Below, in pieces: positions 25,363 to 33,446 of a DNA stretch of 64,000 nt. The translations under genes and the position numbers were made by a program. The stretch covers positions 2,542,001 to 2,606,000 of the forward strand of contig NZ_CP044532.1 in the NCBI RefSeq assembly GCF_026427775.1. The letters are read 5' to 3'. Position 1 is the first letter of the stretch. Every line of letters begins with the position of its first letter. The stretch comes from Arthrobacter sp. CDRTa11. GTDB taxonomy: Bacteria; Actinomycetota; Actinomycetes; Actinomycetales; Micrococcaceae. The notes below the pieces were generated by a model. The model made no database searches. It saw only the letters and a program-made list of their open reading frames with translations, and was not told the origin of the DNA.

Positions 25363-26309
25363 CCAAGATGCTTCGACATCTTAAAAGTGCACGCAGCCCG
25401 CTGACTCTGCTTCTGGCGGCCGTGGCGCTAGCCGGTTCCGCTGGCTGCAGCCCGCAGGAAGCGGACCGGCCGCTGATTGTGGTCAGCACGAACATCCTCG
25501 GCGATGTGGTGGAGAACGTCATCGGGGACGAGGCCGAGGTCCTGACGCTTATGCAGCCCAATGCGGACCCGCACTCGTTCGAGATTTCCGCCCAGCAGGC
25601 AGCAACAATGCGGCAGGCGGACCTCATCGTTACCAATGGACTGGGCCTGGAGGAAGGCCTGCAGCAACACATCGACTCGGCCAACGCCGGCAAGGTCCCC
25701 CTGCTCGTCGCCGGCGACGTCATTGACGTCCTCAATTACGGCGACGACAGCACGGCAGGAAACTCCGCCGGAGCAGCCGATCCCCACTTCTGGACCGACC
25801 CGGAACGGATGATCGCAGTGGTCAGCGCCCTTCAGGACCGGCTATCCACCATTGACGGAATCGACCCCGAAACGGTCAAAGCAAGGGCAGAGTCCTACCA
25901 GGCAGAGCTGAAGCAGCTGGACTCTGACATGACCGCAGCTTTCACCGCCATCCCCGAAGAGCGGCGAAACCTCGTGACCAACCACCACGTCTTCGGTTAC
26001 CTGGCCGACCGGTACGGGTTCAACGTAATTGGTGCCGTGATCCCGGGCGGAACCACCCTTGCCTCCCCAAGCGCTTCCGACCTTCGTGACCTGGTCAGCG
26101 CCATCGAGGAAGCCAAAGTGCCCACCATCTTCGCGGAGTCTTCCCAACCGGATCGCTTGGTCCAGGTCCTGGCCGATGGGGCCAACATCGACGTGTCCGT
26201 CGTCGAACTCTTCACCGAATCGCTTACCGACCCCGACGGCGGGGCGGATTCCTACCTGACCATGATGCGCACCAATACCGATCGCATCTCCACCGGCCTC
26301 TCGCCATGA
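25359..26309 (+). CDS. aztC: zinc ABC transporter substrate-binding lipoprotein (AztC/ZnuA-like)
   Basis: Cluster A-I metal-binding protein of 316 aa. GTG 25359 overlaps the upstream stop; ATG 25368 is an alternative. Lipobox LAGSAGC at about residue 30. Metal ligands are visible as His in MQPNADPHSFE, His in GAADPHFWTD, His in VTNHHVFGYLADRYG, and the acidic IFAESSQPDRL near the C-terminus. Lies between two AztD-like genes, the expected chaperone partners. Confidence 0.9.
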   Translation: MTKMLRHLKSARSPLTLLLAAVALAGSAGCSPQEADRPLIVVSTNILGDVVENVIGDEAEVLTLMQPNADPHSFEISAQQAATMRQADLIVTNGLGLEEGLQQHIDSANAGKVPLLVAGDVIDVLNYGDDSTAGNSAGAADPHFWTDPERMIAVVSALQDRLSTIDGIDPETVKARAESYQAELKQLDSDMTAAFTAIPEERRNLVTNHHVFGYLADRYGFNVIGAVIPGGTTLASPSASDLRDLVSAIEEAKVPTIFAESSQPDRLVQVLADGANIDVSVVELFTESLTDPDGGADSYLTMMRTNTDRISTGLSP

Positions 26310-26331
26310 GGCCACACACCAGAAAGAACAC

Positions 26332-27579
26332 ATGAAAAACGCCACATCGCCGTTGCGCACCAGGCGCATTGTCCTCGCAGCAGCCGTCACGGCCTCTGCG
26401 CTCCTCCTGTCCGCCTGCGGATCCGCCGCCGGACCGGCAGCCAATCCGGCCAGCACCGGTTCTGCCGGCGCCGGCACAACTGCGCCGGCCCCTCGCGTGG
26501 CCCTCACGTATGACGGGGGCATTGCCGTCCTTGACGGCAAAACACTTGAGCTCGAGGGTGACCTGCCCCTGGAAGGCTTCAACCGGCTCAACCCGGCAGG
26601 CGACGGACGGCACGCAATGGTCACCACCGCAGAAGGTTTCCAGGTCCTGGACATGGGGACCTGGACTGACGCCGGCGGCTCCCGGCAGGCCGAACCTCAA
26701 CTCACCGATCTCATCTTCAAGGCCGACAAAGCCGGGCACGTTGTGCGACATGACGGCAAGACCGTCCTTTACGCAGACGGCACGGGCGAAACGACGATTT
26801 TCGAGACCGACGCGCTGCTTGACGAACCCACCAAGTTGCCTGAAACCGAAGTGGTTCCCGCCGAGGAAGCACACCACGGCGTATCAATCGTCCTCAAGGA
26901 TGACACCCTGCTCACCACCGTAGGCAACTCGCAAAGCCGCTCAGGACTCCGGGTTCTGGACAAGGACCGCAAGGAAATCGCCCGGAACGGCGAATGCCCC
27001 TCCATCCATGGCGAGGGCACGGTAGCGGACGAAATCGCAGTCTTCGGTTGCAGCAACGGCGTGCTCGTCTACGAGGCCGGCACCATCACCAAAATCACCG
27101 CGCCGGACAAGTACGGCCGCATGGGCAACGCCTATGTAACGGACACCAGCCCCATCGCCGTTTTCGACTACAACGCCGATCCGGACGCCGAAGGGTACCT
27201 GCTGCACCAGCTCGGCCTCATCGATACTAAGGCCAAGACCATGAAAGTGGTGGACCTGCCTGACGGCGTCGAATACACATGGCGGGACGTCGCCCGCGGA
27301 CCCAACGAAGAAATTCTCCTGCTCGGCACGGACGGATCCCTGCACACCCTCGATCCCGTCACCGGAGAGACCACTTCATCCCTGCCGGTCATCGACGCCT
27401 GGAAAGGCCCTGCCGAGTGGCAGGACCCGCACCCGGCGCTCACTGTGCTCGGTGGCACCGCTTACGTAACCGATCCGGCCAAGAAAGCACTCCACGCCAT
27501 CGACCTCGCCACAGGCAAAGTCACCACCTCCAAGGAACTCCCGGGCACACCCAACGAGATCACCGTCGTCGAAGGCTAA
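26332..27579 (+). CDS. aztD2: AztD-like lipoprotein, copy lacking the His cluster
   Basis: Beta-propeller lipoprotein of 415 aa; signal with lipobox LLLSACGS. It aligns with the protein encoded at 24094-25362 by order of blades (LTYDGGIAVLDGKTLELEGD, VLDMGTWTD..., VFDYNADPDAEGYLLHQLGL, LLLGTDGSLHTLDPVTG, AIDLATGKVTTSKELPGTP). Where the first copy has WDHEDHFHYY this one has TDAGGSRQAEPQ. The overall form is that of zinc metallochaperone AztD; the pair suggests division of labour. Last gene of the zinc operon, followed by a strong terminator. Confidence 0.8.
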   Translation: MKNATSPLRTRRIVLAAAVTASALLLSACGSAAGPAANPASTGSAGAGTTAPAPRVALTYDGGIAVLDGKTLELEGDLPLEGFNRLNPAGDGRHAMVTTAEGFQVLDMGTWTDAGGSRQAEPQLTDLIFKADKAGHVVRHDGKTVLYADGTGETTIFETDALLDEPTKLPETEVVPAEEAHHGVSIVLKDDTLLTTVGNSQSRSGLRVLDKDRKEIARNGECPSIHGEGTVADEIAVFGCSNGVLVYEAGTITKITAPDKYGRMGNAYVTDTSPIAVFDYNADPDAEGYLLHQLGLIDTKAKTMKVVDLPDGVEYTWRDVARGPNEEILLLGTDGSLHTLDPVTGETTSSLPVIDAWKGPAEWQDPHPALTVLGGTAYVTDPAKKALHAIDLATGKVTTSKELPGTPNEITVVEG

Positions 27580-27596
27580 TACCGCTAGACACCGAC

Positions 27597-27643
27597 GCGA
27601 GGGACTAAGCCCGGCACCCGCCGTACTTAGTCCCTCGCGTTTT
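27597..27643 (+). terminator. Rho-independent terminator of the zinc operon
   Basis: GCGAGGGACTAAG at 27597-27609 pairs with CTTAGTCCCTCGC at 27626-27638 (13 bp perfect stem), followed by GTTTTG. The only hairpin of this group here with a clear T-run. Confidence 0.85.
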
Positions 27644-27694
27644 GCTGTTCCCGCGGATACGCCGGGGGAGTGCCCGTTTCCTCGACAACCCGGC

Positions 27695-28474
27695 TCACTT
27701 CCGTTGGCTGTCCCGGCCTAAGAGCTTGTTGATCCGCGCCCCTGTTTCCATGACAAGGGGCGCTATCCGCTCTATCGTGGCGGGGGTCATCTCGTGGTCA
27801 AGCGCGGACGTGCTGAGTCCGCCGATGACTCTTCCGCTCGCGTCCTGGAGCGCAACCCCCACGCACCTGATGTGCAGCTCGTTTTCCTCGTCGTCCACGG
27901 CCCACCCCCGCCTGCGGATAAGTTCCACCTGGTTCCAGAGGAGGGTCTTGGACATGATGGTGGACCGGGTTCGCCGCTTCAGCTGCGCGGCTTTCAACAG
28001 GTCGCGGCTCGTTTGCTCGTCGAGAGCGGCCAGTATCGCCTTTCCAATGGCGGAGGACCACAGCGGAATGGTGTCGCCGACCCTTGAGCGCATTTGGTAG
28101 GCGGCCGGCCCGTCTATTTTTGCGACGTAACTCAACTCGTTGTGCGCGAATCGTGCCATGTGGACGGTGAAACCAACGCGGTCCCGCAGCGCCTGAAGGT
28201 CAGGCAGTGCCGTGCGGACAAGTTGTTCGTCATTGGAAAGCTTCGAGACAAGCCCTTGGACCCGCCGGCCTGGGCGGTAGGCCCTCTCCTGGTCCTGTTC
28301 CACCCAGCCATACTCCACGAGGTCACTCAGGATGCGGTGGACGGTGCTGACGGACAGGCCAGTCTCGGAGGCAATGTCAGAAATCCTGTGGTGCGCAGGC
28401 ACCGCCTCCAGCACTTTGAGGCCTTTCATCAGTGCGGACAGTTGGGGCTCTGCAGGCACGGGTTCGGCGGTCAC
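27695..28474 (-). CDS. IclR family transcriptional regulator
   Basis: 259 aa from GTG 28474, which overlaps the KduD stop by 4 bp (GTGA); the longer open frame upstream reads through kduD. The N-terminal IclR HTH (about residues 10-75) has ISDIASETGLSVSTVHRILS. The C-terminal effector domain has VHMARFAHNELSYVAKIDG, WSSAIGKAILAALD and RVIGGLSTSAL. Such regulators (KdgR type) sense 2-keto-3-deoxygluconate or related intermediates, so it likely controls the uronate genes through the palindrome at 30169-30208. Confidence 0.88.
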   Translation of the reverse strand: MTAEPVPAEPQLSALMKGLKVLEAVPAHHRISDIASETGLSVSTVHRILSDLVEYGWVEQDQERAYRPGRRVQGLVSKLSNDEQLVRTALPDLQALRDRVGFTVHMARFAHNELSYVAKIDGPAAYQMRSRVGDTIPLWSSAIGKAILAALDEQTSRDLLKAAQLKRRTRSTIMSKTLLWNQVELIRRRGWAVDDEENELHIRCVGVALQDASGRVIGGLSTSALDHEMTPATIERIAPLVMETGARINKLLGRDSQRK

Positions 28475-29253
28475 CTGCCCAGCCACCCGCCGTCGACAAC
28501 CAGAACGTGGCCGTTGATGTATGCCGCCTCCGGCCCGGCAAGGAAGGCCACACTGCCGGCGATATCCTCCGGCGAACCCCAACGCCCTGCGGGAATGCGC
28601 TCACGGATCGAGCGCTCCCGTTCGGGGTCCGCGCGCAAAGCTTCAGTGTTGTTCGTTGCAATGTATCCGGGCGCAATGGCGTTCACCGTTACCCCGTGGG
28701 ATGCCCACTCGTTGGCGAGGGCTTTGGTCAAGCCCACCACCGCGTGCTTTGACGCCGTGTAGGAGGGAACGTTTATTCCTCCCTGGAACGAGAGGAGCGA
28801 GGCGATGGAAATGATCCTGCCGTGTCCCCGGTTGACCATGTGCGTGCCAAAGACCTGACTCAGGTGCCAGACGGTGTTCAGGTTCAGGTTCAGGACGCGG
28901 TCCCAGGCCTCGCTGGCATGAGCCGCGGCCGGTTCGCGGTGAATCGTTCCCGCGTTATTGACCAGGATATCCACCGGCCCTGATGCCACGAGGCGTTCCG
29001 CATCGGTACGGGCCACGGCAGGATCGCCAAGGTCGGATGTCACAACGTCGATGGTGACACCATGGCCGGACAGCTGCTCTGCGGTCTCCGCCATGTCCCG
29101 GTGTCCCCACAGGACCAGATCGGCGCCCCCGCGGGCGAGCCGCTCCGCGCACGCGAATCCGATGCCTGTCCGCGCCCCGGTAACCACGGCGCGTTGACCC
29201 TGAAGTGGACGGGACAGAGGGCTGGACGATTCCAGGCTGGTTCCGCCGTTCAT
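28471..29253 (-). CDS. kduD: 2-dehydro-3-deoxy-D-gluconate 5-dehydrogenase (KduD-like SDR)
   Basis: SDR of 260 aa with cofactor motif VTGARTGIGFACAERLARGG, VNNAGTIHREPA, catalytic Ser (ISIASLLSFQGG), and YTASKHAVVGLTKALANEWA. The N-AG-TIHREPA-A segment and FQGGINVPSYTASKH are characteristic of KduD. It reduces 3-deoxy-D-glycero-2,5-hexodiulosonate to KDG. Coupled by 4-bp overlaps to kduI upstream and iclR downstream. Confidence 0.9.
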   Translation of the reverse strand: MNGGTSLESSSPLSRPLQGQRAVVTGARTGIGFACAERLARGGADLVLWGHRDMAETAEQLSGHGVTIDVVTSDLGDPAVARTDAERLVASGPVDILVNNAGTIHREPAAAHASEAWDRVLNLNLNTVWHLSQVFGTHMVNRGHGRIISIASLLSFQGGINVPSYTASKHAVVGLTKALANEWASHGVTVNAIAPGYIATNNTEALRADPERERSIRERIPAGRWGSPEDIAGSVAFLAGPEAAYINGHVLVVDGGWLGR

Positions 29254-30062
29254 CGAAGGTCTCCCGAGCTGACGGAATCAACGTCGGTGTAGTCGATGTT
29301 CTCTCCGGCCATCGCCCACACAAACGAATAGGCACTCGTTCCGCTGCCGCTGTGGATGGACCACGGCGGTGAAACCACAGCGTCCCGGTTCCGCAGCAAC
29401 AGGTGACGTGTGCTGTCCGGCCGGCCCATGAGGTGGACAAGCAGGGCGTCACCCAGCCCATCGTAAAAGTAGATTTCAGTCCGACGGTCGTGCAGGTGGG
29501 CTGGCATGGTATTCCAGACAGAACCCTGATTCAGGGTGGTAATGCCAAGGACCAGCTGATTGGACTCGATTCCGTCGGCGTGAACGTACTTGCGAATAAC
29601 GCGCTCATTGGCCTCTTCTGCCGAGCCCAGATGCAGGGCTGTGGCCTCATCGTGGGAAGCAAGTCGCGCTGCTGTTCGCCGGTGCGCAGGGGCCGAAACG
29701 AGGTAAACGGCCCCCGTGCCGGACAGCGTCACCGACTTCGTTCCGCACGGCAGGTAGAGGACGTCATGCCGGCCCACCTTCCAGGTTTCCCCGTCGGCGG
29801 TCACTCCTACGGCGCCGTCAAGGCCAACGAGGGCAAGTTCGCGTCGATCCAGGAAATTCCCGGACCGCAACTCCGTTGGAGCCTCAAGCTCGATCGGGTC
29901 CCCTGTGGGCATGGCCCCTCCCACGATCATCCTGTCGTCGTGGGCGTAGGCGAGCCGGACCTCCCCGGGTGCGAAGAGGTCCGAGACGACGAAGCGCTGG
30001 TGCAGCTCCGTGGAATCGAGGCGGGCCAGGTCATCAGGGTGGGTGCTCCACAGGCGTTTCAC
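29250..30062 (-). CDS. kduI: 5-dehydro-4-deoxy-D-glucuronate isomerase (KduI), copy 1
   Basis: Zinc isomerase of 270 aa with a double cupin fold. GTG 30062 is chosen because GAAGGAG lies about 10 bp upstream; the TTG at 30086 has none. Metal ligands are in SVWNTMPAHLHDRRTEIYFY, and WSIHSGSGTSAYSFVWAMAG is the C-terminal family block. It converts 4-deoxy-L-threo-5-hexosulose uronate, formed when unsaturated uronates ring-open, into the KduD substrate. First gene of the kduI-kduD-iclR operon. Confidence 0.92.
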   Translation of the reverse strand: MKRLWSTHPDDLARLDSTELHQRFVVSDLFAPGEVRLAYAHDDRMIVGGAMPTGDPIELEAPTELRSGNFLDRRELALVGLDGAVGVTADGETWKVGRHDVLYLPCGTKSVTLSGTGAVYLVSAPAHRRTAARLASHDEATALHLGSAEEANERVIRKYVHADGIESNQLVLGITTLNQGSVWNTMPAHLHDRRTEIYFYDGLGDALLVHLMGRPDSTRHLLLRNRDAVVSPPWSIHSGSGTSAYSFVWAMAGENIDYTDVDSVSSGDLR

Positions 30063-30168
30063 GGTTTTGGGGCTCCTTCTTCGCAACTTATCCGCAACGG
30101 GCGTCAGTGCAGCAGAGGCAACCAGCGGGTCCGATGCTGCACTTCAGGTAGAAATGTAGCCTAGCCGT

Positions 30169-30208
30169 TTTTCAGCTGGACGGAAAGTGCTTTCCATCCA
30201 GCTGAAAA
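30169..30208. promoter_or_regulatory. 40-bp palindrome in the divergent kduI / sugar-ABC promoter region
   Basis: Arms of 19 bp: TTTTCAGCTGGACGGAAAG at 30169-30187 and, after a 2-nt centre, its complement at 30190-30208 with a single mismatch. The centre reads GGAAAGTGCTTTCC. It lies between kduI and the divergent importer operon, the position expected for the operator of the IclR regulator encoded at 27695-28474. Confidence 0.65.
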
Positions 30209-30290
30209 TAGGCCATGCTGTTTTCCAGTGTTCGTGACGTTGGGCACATCGTCGCCCCGGCAGGGGGCGATCACCATCAAGGAGGATGAA

Positions 30291-31616
30291 GTGGCTAAAA
30301 AGAGTCGGATAACAGCGCGGTTGATGCTCGCTGTCACCGCCGTCACCCTGCTGGGCGCCTGTGCGCCGGGCCAGGTTGAAGGGGAGGGCGGCCCTGGACA
30401 GGAGCCGCTTACTGTCGAGAGCGTCGACCCGGCGGAGTTCAAGGGCAAGACCCTGAACTACGTCTACTTCACGGACGGGCCAGACGAACAGGCGACCCGT
30501 TCCCTCATCGGGGATTTCGAAAAGAAATTCGACGTCACCGTCAACCTTGAGGTTCTTCCCTACAAAGATTTGGTCACTTCCGTCCAGGCGCGCCTTTCCG
30601 GCGGAAACGTGCCCGACGTCGTTCGCCTCACCGGGCTCACTGACTTCAAGGCCGATCTTCTGGACCTGCGCCGCTATCTGGGTGAGAAGTACGCGGAGGA
30701 GTTCCTCCCCGGCCCGCTGGTCGGGGCTGCCGGTGAGAATGACCAGCTGCTTGCGGTGCCGTCGGACCTCACGCTCAACGGCCCGTTCGTCAACGTGGAC
30801 ATGTTCAAGAAGGCCGGTGTTGAGCTTCCCAATCCCGAAGATCCCTGGACCTGGGAGGAGATGATCGCCTCCGCTACCAAGGTGCAGCAGGCCACCGGAT
30901 CTCAGTACGCCTTCGCCATGGACAAGTCCGGTCACCGCCTTTCCACCGTTCTCAACCAGTACGGCACCACGCTCGTCGCAGATGGCAAAGCAGTCCTGGA
31001 CGCGGACAAAGCAACAAAAGCCCTGACCCCCCTTGTCGAAATGATGGGCGATAACCGGATGCCCCGGGACTTCTGGCTCGGCTCGGGCTCGCGCTATACC
31101 GGTGCCAACGAAATCTTCCTGGCCCAGGACGCCCCTGTCTACCTCTCGGGAAACTGGCAGGTGGGACAGTTCGCGGCCAACGCCAAATTTGAATGGGCCG
31201 CAGCCCCCAACCCCTGCGCCGAAAACTGCGGCGGCTTCCCGGGCGGCAAGTACATGGCGGCTTTGGCGGAAGGAAAGAATCCTGCGCTGGCCGCTGAGTT
31301 CATCCGGTTCATGAATACCGCGGAAAGCCAGAAGACCTTCATCGTTGCCGGCGGCTTCCTGCCCACCCGGAAGGACCTTGCCGAGGAAGGCGTCGCTTAT
31401 CCTGCCCGGCAATCCGATATGGACGTTTTCCTGAAGGATCTCTCACGCACTCCTGAGGTGGGGTACTCCGCAAATGCCGATCCGGCGTTCGCCGGCTCCG
31501 CGACGGAACTCGTCAATGCTGTCTCGGAAGTGGTTGCCGGAAAGACTGATATGCCGGCTGCGCTGAAGAAGGTCCAGGATAAGTCACAGGCCCTCGTGGA
31601 TGAACTGGACCGATGA
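30291..31616 (+). CDS. carbohydrate ABC transporter substrate-binding lipoprotein (family 1)
   Basis: 441 aa from GTG 30291, preceded by AAGGAGG at 6 bp. Lipoprotein signal VAKKSRITARLMLAVTAVTL with lipobox LLGAC. SBP_bac_1 features: KTLNYVYFTDGPDEQATRSL, RLSGGNVPDVVRLTG, WTWEEMIASATKV, and FLPTRKDLAEE. It would capture uronate-containing oligosaccharides for the two permeases downstream, whose first gene overlaps its stop by 4 bp. No ATPase is encoded here, as is usual for MsiK-dependent actinobacterial sugar importers. Confidence 0.92.
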   Translation: MAKKSRITARLMLAVTAVTLLGACAPGQVEGEGGPGQEPLTVESVDPAEFKGKTLNYVYFTDGPDEQATRSLIGDFEKKFDVTVNLEVLPYKDLVTSVQARLSGGNVPDVVRLTGLTDFKADLLDLRRYLGEKYAEEFLPGPLVGAAGENDQLLAVPSDLTLNGPFVNVDMFKKAGVELPNPEDPWTWEEMIASATKVQQATGSQYAFAMDKSGHRLSTVLNQYGTTLVADGKAVLDADKATKALTPLVEMMGDNRMPRDFWLGSGSRYTGANEIFLAQDAPVYLSGNWQVGQFAANAKFEWAAAPNPCAENCGGFPGGKYMAALAEGKNPALAAEFIRFMNTAESQKTFIVAGGFLPTRKDLAEEGVAYPARQSDMDVFLKDLSRTPEVGYSANADPAFAGSATELVNAVSEVVAGKTDMPAALKKVQDKSQALVDELDR

Positions 31617-32521
31617 CAGCAGTCCAGACCGCTCCTCCCCGGAAGCGCAAGTCATCACTGAAGATGGGGTTGGTTCCTTATCTCTTCCTCTTGCCGAACA
31701 TGGCGATCTTTGGACTCTTCACCATCTGGCCGGCGATCAACGGCTTCAACATCTCCATGTACTCCTCCTCCAACGGCCGGACTTTCCGGTGGGAGGGGGC
31801 GGGGAACTACCAGAGCATCCTGACGGACGCTGATTTCTGGGGAATTGTCCGAAATACAGTGATCTATGCATTCGCGTTTGTGCTGCTCTCCGTGGTGATC
31901 GGGGTGGTACTTGCGGTGCTTGTGGATCAGCAGCGGCGGGGCCGAACGTTCTTCCGCTCCGTCTTCTTTATCCCGGTCCTTATTTCGCCTGTCGTGGTCG
32001 GCCTGGTCTGGAACTGGATGCTGGAGCGGCAGGGGGGCCTGGTTAATACCTTTCTGGGCTGGTTCGGAATCCCGGAGATCCCGTGGCTGGTGGACAACAA
32101 CCTCGCCACCATTGTGGTGATCGCTGTTGGCGTCTGGATGCAGGTGGGCTTCTATATGCTGATCCTCCTGGCCGGGCTCCAGAGCATCGATCCGTCTGTC
32201 TATGAGGCGGCGCGAGTGGATGGAGCAAACCGGTGGCGGCAGTTCATCAGCCTGACTTTTCCGCTGCTGCAGCCAAGCATCCTTGTGGTCGTTGTGCTTG
32301 CCACCATCCATGGCTTCCAGGCATTCGACTACATCTACACCCTGACCGGCGGCGGCCCCGTCGGCGCCACAACCCTCATCGTTCAATACATCTACGAAAA
32401 CGGCTTCGTCTCCCCGATCAGGTATGGCATGGCATCGGCGGGCAGCGTCCTGCTGTTCTGCGCCATATTCGCGTTGACGATCATCAACTGGATGGTTGGC
32501 CGGAAAAGGGAAGCAGCATGA
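31613..32521 (+). CDS. sugar ABC transporter permease (MalF/UgpA-like)
   Basis: Membrane protein of 302 aa with six predicted helices, starting MTAVQTAPPRKRKSSLKMGL. The EAA loop is YEAARVDGANRWRQFISLTFPLLQPS around residue 200, contacting the ATPase. FNISMYSSSNGRTFRWEGAG is the periplasmic loop typical of this group. Overlaps both neighbours (ATGA), so one translational unit with the binding protein. Confidence 0.92.
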   Translation: MTAVQTAPPRKRKSSLKMGLVPYLFLLPNMAIFGLFTIWPAINGFNISMYSSSNGRTFRWEGAGNYQSILTDADFWGIVRNTVIYAFAFVLLSVVIGVVLAVLVDQQRRGRTFFRSVFFIPVLISPVVVGLVWNWMLERQGGLVNTFLGWFGIPEIPWLVDNNLATIVVIAVGVWMQVGFYMLILLAGLQSIDPSVYEAARVDGANRWRQFISLTFPLLQPSILVVVVLATIHGFQAFDYIYTLTGGGPVGATTLIVQYIYENGFVSPIRYGMASAGSVLLFCAIFALTIINWMVGRKREAA

Positions 32522-33405
32522 GCAGCACTACTACTGAGGCCGCACCTGAGACGCTCCCGGGTAAAACCTGGACGTCGACAGGCAAAAACAACATAACCGC
32601 CACCGACGCCCTCCGGGTGGTCATCCTCGTTACAGCGGCGCTCGTAGCCCTGGTCCCCATCGTGTGGCTTGTGCTTGGGTCGTTCAAGACTCCCACCGAG
32701 CTGTCGGCACGGCCGCCGTTGCTGCTGCCGGAGTCGTGGGGACTCTCGAACTACACCGACGCACTGACGCGGTTCGATTTTACGACGTACCTCTTCAACA
32801 GCACCGTCGTGACGATCGCTGCGACCGCCCTGACTCTTGCGATCAATTCCATGGCCGCCTACGCCCTGGCGAAGTACAACTTCCGCGGAAAAAACGGCCT
32901 GTTCCTCCTCACACTGGCAACGATCATGATCCCGCTGCAGGTGATTCTGATTCCGGTTTACCAGGTGGTTGCGTCGCTGGGGATGGTGAACACCCTCTGG
33001 GGGCTCATCATCCCGGCGGCGGCCACCCCCACTGGGGTCTTCATCCTGCGGCAGTACATGCTCTCCATCCCGGACGAGCTGATCGAAGCGGCAAGGGTGG
33101 ACGGATCCGGAGAATTCCGGACCTTCATTCAGATAGTCCTCCCGATGTGCAGGCCGGCGCTGGCTGTTGTCGCCATCCTGTCCATCATGTGGCGATGGAA
33201 TGACTTCCTGTGGCCGCTCGTCGTCGCCCAAAGTGAAACCGTCTACACGTTGCCGGTTGCGTTGGCGCGCTTCACTGCTGAGGAAACCGTACCATTCAAC
33301 CTCATCATCGCCATGAGCGTGGTCAGCATCCTGCCTGTGATCATCCTGTTCCTCTTCTTCCAGAGGCAGATCGTCACAGGCATCGCGAACACCGGAATCA
33401 AGTGA
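32518..33405 (+). CDS. sugar ABC transporter permease (MalG/UgpE-like)
   Basis: Second permease, 295 aa from ATG 32518. Six hydrophobic helices; EAA motif ELIEAARVDGSGEFRTFIQI near residue 195; WLVLGSFKTPTEL near the N-terminus as in MalG-type proteins. Coupled by 4 bp to the previous gene. Confidence 0.92.
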   Translation: MSSTTTEAAPETLPGKTWTSTGKNNITATDALRVVILVTAALVALVPIVWLVLGSFKTPTELSARPPLLLPESWGLSNYTDALTRFDFTTYLFNSTVVTIAATALTLAINSMAAYALAKYNFRGKNGLFLLTLATIMIPLQVILIPVYQVVASLGMVNTLWGLIIPAAATPTGVFILRQYMLSIPDELIEAARVDGSGEFRTFIQIVLPMCRPALAVVAILSIMWRWNDFLWPLVVAQSETVYTLPVALARFTAEETVPFNLIIAMSVVSILPVIILFLFFQRQIVTGIANTGIK

Positions 33406-33446
33406 CGCGTGCGGCCGCCCGACCGACCAAGAACAAACGAGGCACC

